Below are positions 62,176-64,000 of a DNA stretch of 64,000 bases, one piece after another; position 1 is the first letter of the stretch; each line of letters starts with the position of its first letter. The notes under the pieces were generated by a model. It was not told the origin of the DNA. It saw only the letters and a program-made list of their open reading frames with translations, and did not search any database. Origin of the DNA: an aff. Roholtiella sp. LEGE 12411 (GTDB lineage: Bacteria; Cyanobacteriota; Cyanobacteriia; Cyanobacteriales; Nostocaceae); contig NZ_JADEXR010000016.1 of assembly GCF_015206995.1 (NCBI RefSeq), positions 1 through 64,000 on the forward strand, written 5' to 3'. The translations under genes were made by a program, and so were the position numbers.

Positions 62176-62915
62176 TCACTGCGGGGTAATTTGTCTGACT
62201 ATTTCTAGAAAACCATGAACAGTTGGGGATGTTTCGTTTCGTCGCCAAATCATCGCGATCGCTACGCCAATGTCTTTGAGTATTTCAACTTTTGCAGTGG
62301 TTTGTTGGATATTTTTATAAACTACTCCAGTCCGTTGCAGGTTTTGCAAAGATGCTGGCACGATCGCAATACCTATTTGGGCTGCAACTAAACTAACAAT
62401 TGTTTGCATTTGGATAGCTTCTTGGGCAACACTGGGGCTAAAACCTGCTTGCTGACAAAGACTGATGATTAAATCGTAGAGTCCGGGCGCTAATATTCTA
62501 GGAAATAAAATGAATGATTCATTAGCAAGCGATGTCAAACAAACATCTAATTGATTTGTTAGTAAATGCGTTTCAGGTAGTGCTACCATCAGCCGCTCTT
62601 GAAAAATTATCTCCCAGCTAAATGTCTTTTCTTCAACAGGTGATCGTAGAAATCCTACATCTATTCGACCTTCTCGCAACCACTCTAACTGTTGATCTGT
62701 AGTGAGTTCATGTAACTCTAGGCTCACACCAGGGATGCAATTACGAAATGTTCGTAGAATAGTTGGCAAAATATTATATGCCGCTGAACTAACAAAGCCA
62801 ACCACCAACTGTCCAATTTAGCCCCGACTAGTTTGTTTTCCAAGTCTGATCGCTTGCTGCAACTCCCTGAGAATTTGCTGTACTTCATTTAAAAATACTG
62901 GTTCTTGCGTTACTT
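62176..62915 (-). pseudogene. LysR regulator remnant (nonsense codon plus IS insertion)
   Basis: From 62817 down the frame encodes an intact LysR effector-binding domain (IGQLVVGFVSSAAYNILPTI to VHGFLEIVRQ). Directly upstream a TAA (62818-62820) replaces a codon in RG-[stop]-IGQLVV. Before it the same frame still reads VFLNEVQQILRELQQAIRLG, the LysR linker helix. The HTH is missing: the sequence meets the transposase stop at about 62916. The gene was cut by the ISL3 element and also carries a nonsense mutation. Confidence 0.85.
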
Positions 62916-64000
62916 TTATGGAGAATTAATACTAAAGTGCCAGTTTAATAAACTGCGGAGTCTAAAATTGCTAAAGTTACGAAAGCCATATCTAAGTCTT
63001 TTAATCAACTTCAGCTTATTATTAATTCCTTCTACAGTACCACTCGTAGTTTTTTCATCAAAATAACCTACTATTTCTCCAAACCATCTAACCATTGTAC
63101 CTATGCTTTTCGGAAAATATGAAAGTGCTTCATGCATCCAATCTAATAATTTAATTACACTATCTCCCCAATATTTAGTGAATTCAAATATATCCCGAAA
63201 ATCTTCTTTGAGTTGATGCATTTTAGCCAAAATTGGTGAAACTTCTTGAGCAGACTTTAACTTTTTTTTTTGCTTTTCGTTCAAAGAATCTTCATTTTTG
63301 ATGAAGCTATATTTGCTTTTACTTAATCCCTCTAATCTTCGGGATTTTTCTGATTTATTTTCTAGTGACATTGCTGCCTTCTTTTCAGCTTTACGCATAG
63401 CATCTAACTCATCATTTACTTGTTTCATTACATGAAATCTATCAGCAGTTACGTTGGCGTTAGGCATTAATTCTTCTACTAAGCTTTTATAAGGCGACCA
63501 GAGATCAATACTCACTTCTTGGATTTGTTCTAGCACCTGAATATCCCAACTCACAAGGACTTCCCGGATTTCTTCCATTCTTCTGGACTTCACTATTTCA
63601 ATGGGTTTATGAGTATCCAAATCTACTAACACTGCTAAATAATTACCTTGGCCTTTAACCAAGGCAATTTCATCTATGCCTAACCTTTTTAATTGACTTA
63701 AATTTATGTTTAATATCAGGGAAGCTTGTCCTTTTAACATTGATTCTACTTCTTCATCGCTTAAGTCATTTCTTTCGGCGACACTATGAATATTGCTATT
63801 TAATACTTGTTGAATTATCTGAGCCGCTAATCTTTTAGTATATCCTTTGCTTGGCTCTACAAAGTTTAGCTTTTCACTCAAGACTTTTTTACACTTAGGA
63901 CATTTGAATTGACGACGATTTATTTTTAATAGAACTGTTCTCTCACTCCAAGATAAATCATGAATCATCCGCCAATGATTTTGATGTATACTGTGAGTAA
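62916..64000 (-). mobile_element. ISL3-family transposase, N-terminus beyond window edge
   Basis: The frame is open to the window end (SIHQNHWRMIHDLSWSERTV upstream of the first Met at 63968). It has the ISL3 zinc finger (FKCPKCKKVL), an HTH-like region and the DDE domain: IDEIALVKGQGNYLAVLVDL, then VSIDLWSPYKSLVEELMPN (second Asp) and a late Glu in EKTTSGTVEGINNKLK. It ends MLNWHFSINSP-like at 62916. The inserted element interrupts a lysR gene. Inverted-repeat ends could not be defined because one lies outside the window. Confidence 0.9.

Overview
The window looks like chromosome of a filamentous, Nostoc/Anabaena-type cyanobacterium. The palindrome GCGATCGC (HIP1) recurs throughout. The gene set includes NDH-1 subunits NdhF and NdhD, Psb27, an SLH-domain porin, an SphR-SphS-PhoU phosphate module, CofH, 4-Cys Ser/Thr kinase and DUF3318/DUF2499/DUF3593 proteins. 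Intergenic DNA is loaded with short tandem heptamer-type repeats (GGCATGG, ATGCCCC, CAACTGA, GTCAAAAGTC types) and palindromic or MITE-like elements. No tRNA, rRNA or CRISPR array was recognised.

Layout. 0.1-4.7 kb: a RecB/Cas4-like nuclease, phosphoglucomutase, a LapA-like membrane protein, then a DUF433/PIN-like toxin-antitoxin (TA) pair bracketed by a 47-bp direct repeat. 5.0-16 kb: the NDH-1 genes ndhF and ndhD on the minus strand, which I recall as neighbours in relatives, are separated here by about 5.5 kb. That stretch holds three complete TA pairs (RelE/ParE-like, UPF0175/DUF3368, HicBA), two orphan antitoxins, wrecked hsdM and hsdS genes, an HTH protein and a frameshifted small Cys-rich gene. 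Upstream come a thioredoxin-like gene, an NnrU/Z-ISO-type membrane protein and a divergent RbcR/PacR-type LysR regulator.

17-23 kb: Ser/Thr kinase, a PstS-like fragment followed by a MITE and an intact PstS-like gene, a Crp/Fnr regulator, a stand-alone ArgRS-like DALR protein, and a free-standing small RNA candidate with its own promoter and a sequence complementary to the conserved core of the cyanobacterial sRNA Yfr1. 23-37 kb: HAD phosphatase, PEP-CTERM protein, DNA polymerase I, a GH10-like hydrolase with a second MITE copy at its start, psb27, cofH, two GT-C membrane glycosyltransferases flanking a GT2 relic, DUF3318 and a zinc-ribbon protein.

37-57 kb: SLH porin, a second Crp/Fnr regulator, the sphR-sphS-phoU operon, a repeat-rich 1.2-kb gap with two tiny ORFs, hisA, the DUF2499-DUF3593 pair, csaB, uma2, a retropepsin-like protease, pgeF, birA, an M23 peptidase, riboflavin synthase, a bifunctional-nuclease family protein, a ferredoxin-type aldo/keto reductase and an ABC exporter whose 5' end is out of frame at a run of nine A. 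57.4-64 kb: a defence-type cluster of Uma2, DNA adenine methylase, a probable SacI-like restriction enzyme, a duplicated Uma2 3' tail, and an overlapping ParA-like ATPase/HEPN pair. It ends in a LysR gene broken by a nonsense codon and by an ISL3 transposase that runs off the edge.

The strongest candidate for an undescribed system is the ParA-HEPN pair. The TA cluster splitting ndhF-ndhD, the Yfr2-like sRNA locus and the poly-A frameshift in the ABC exporter are the next best leads.
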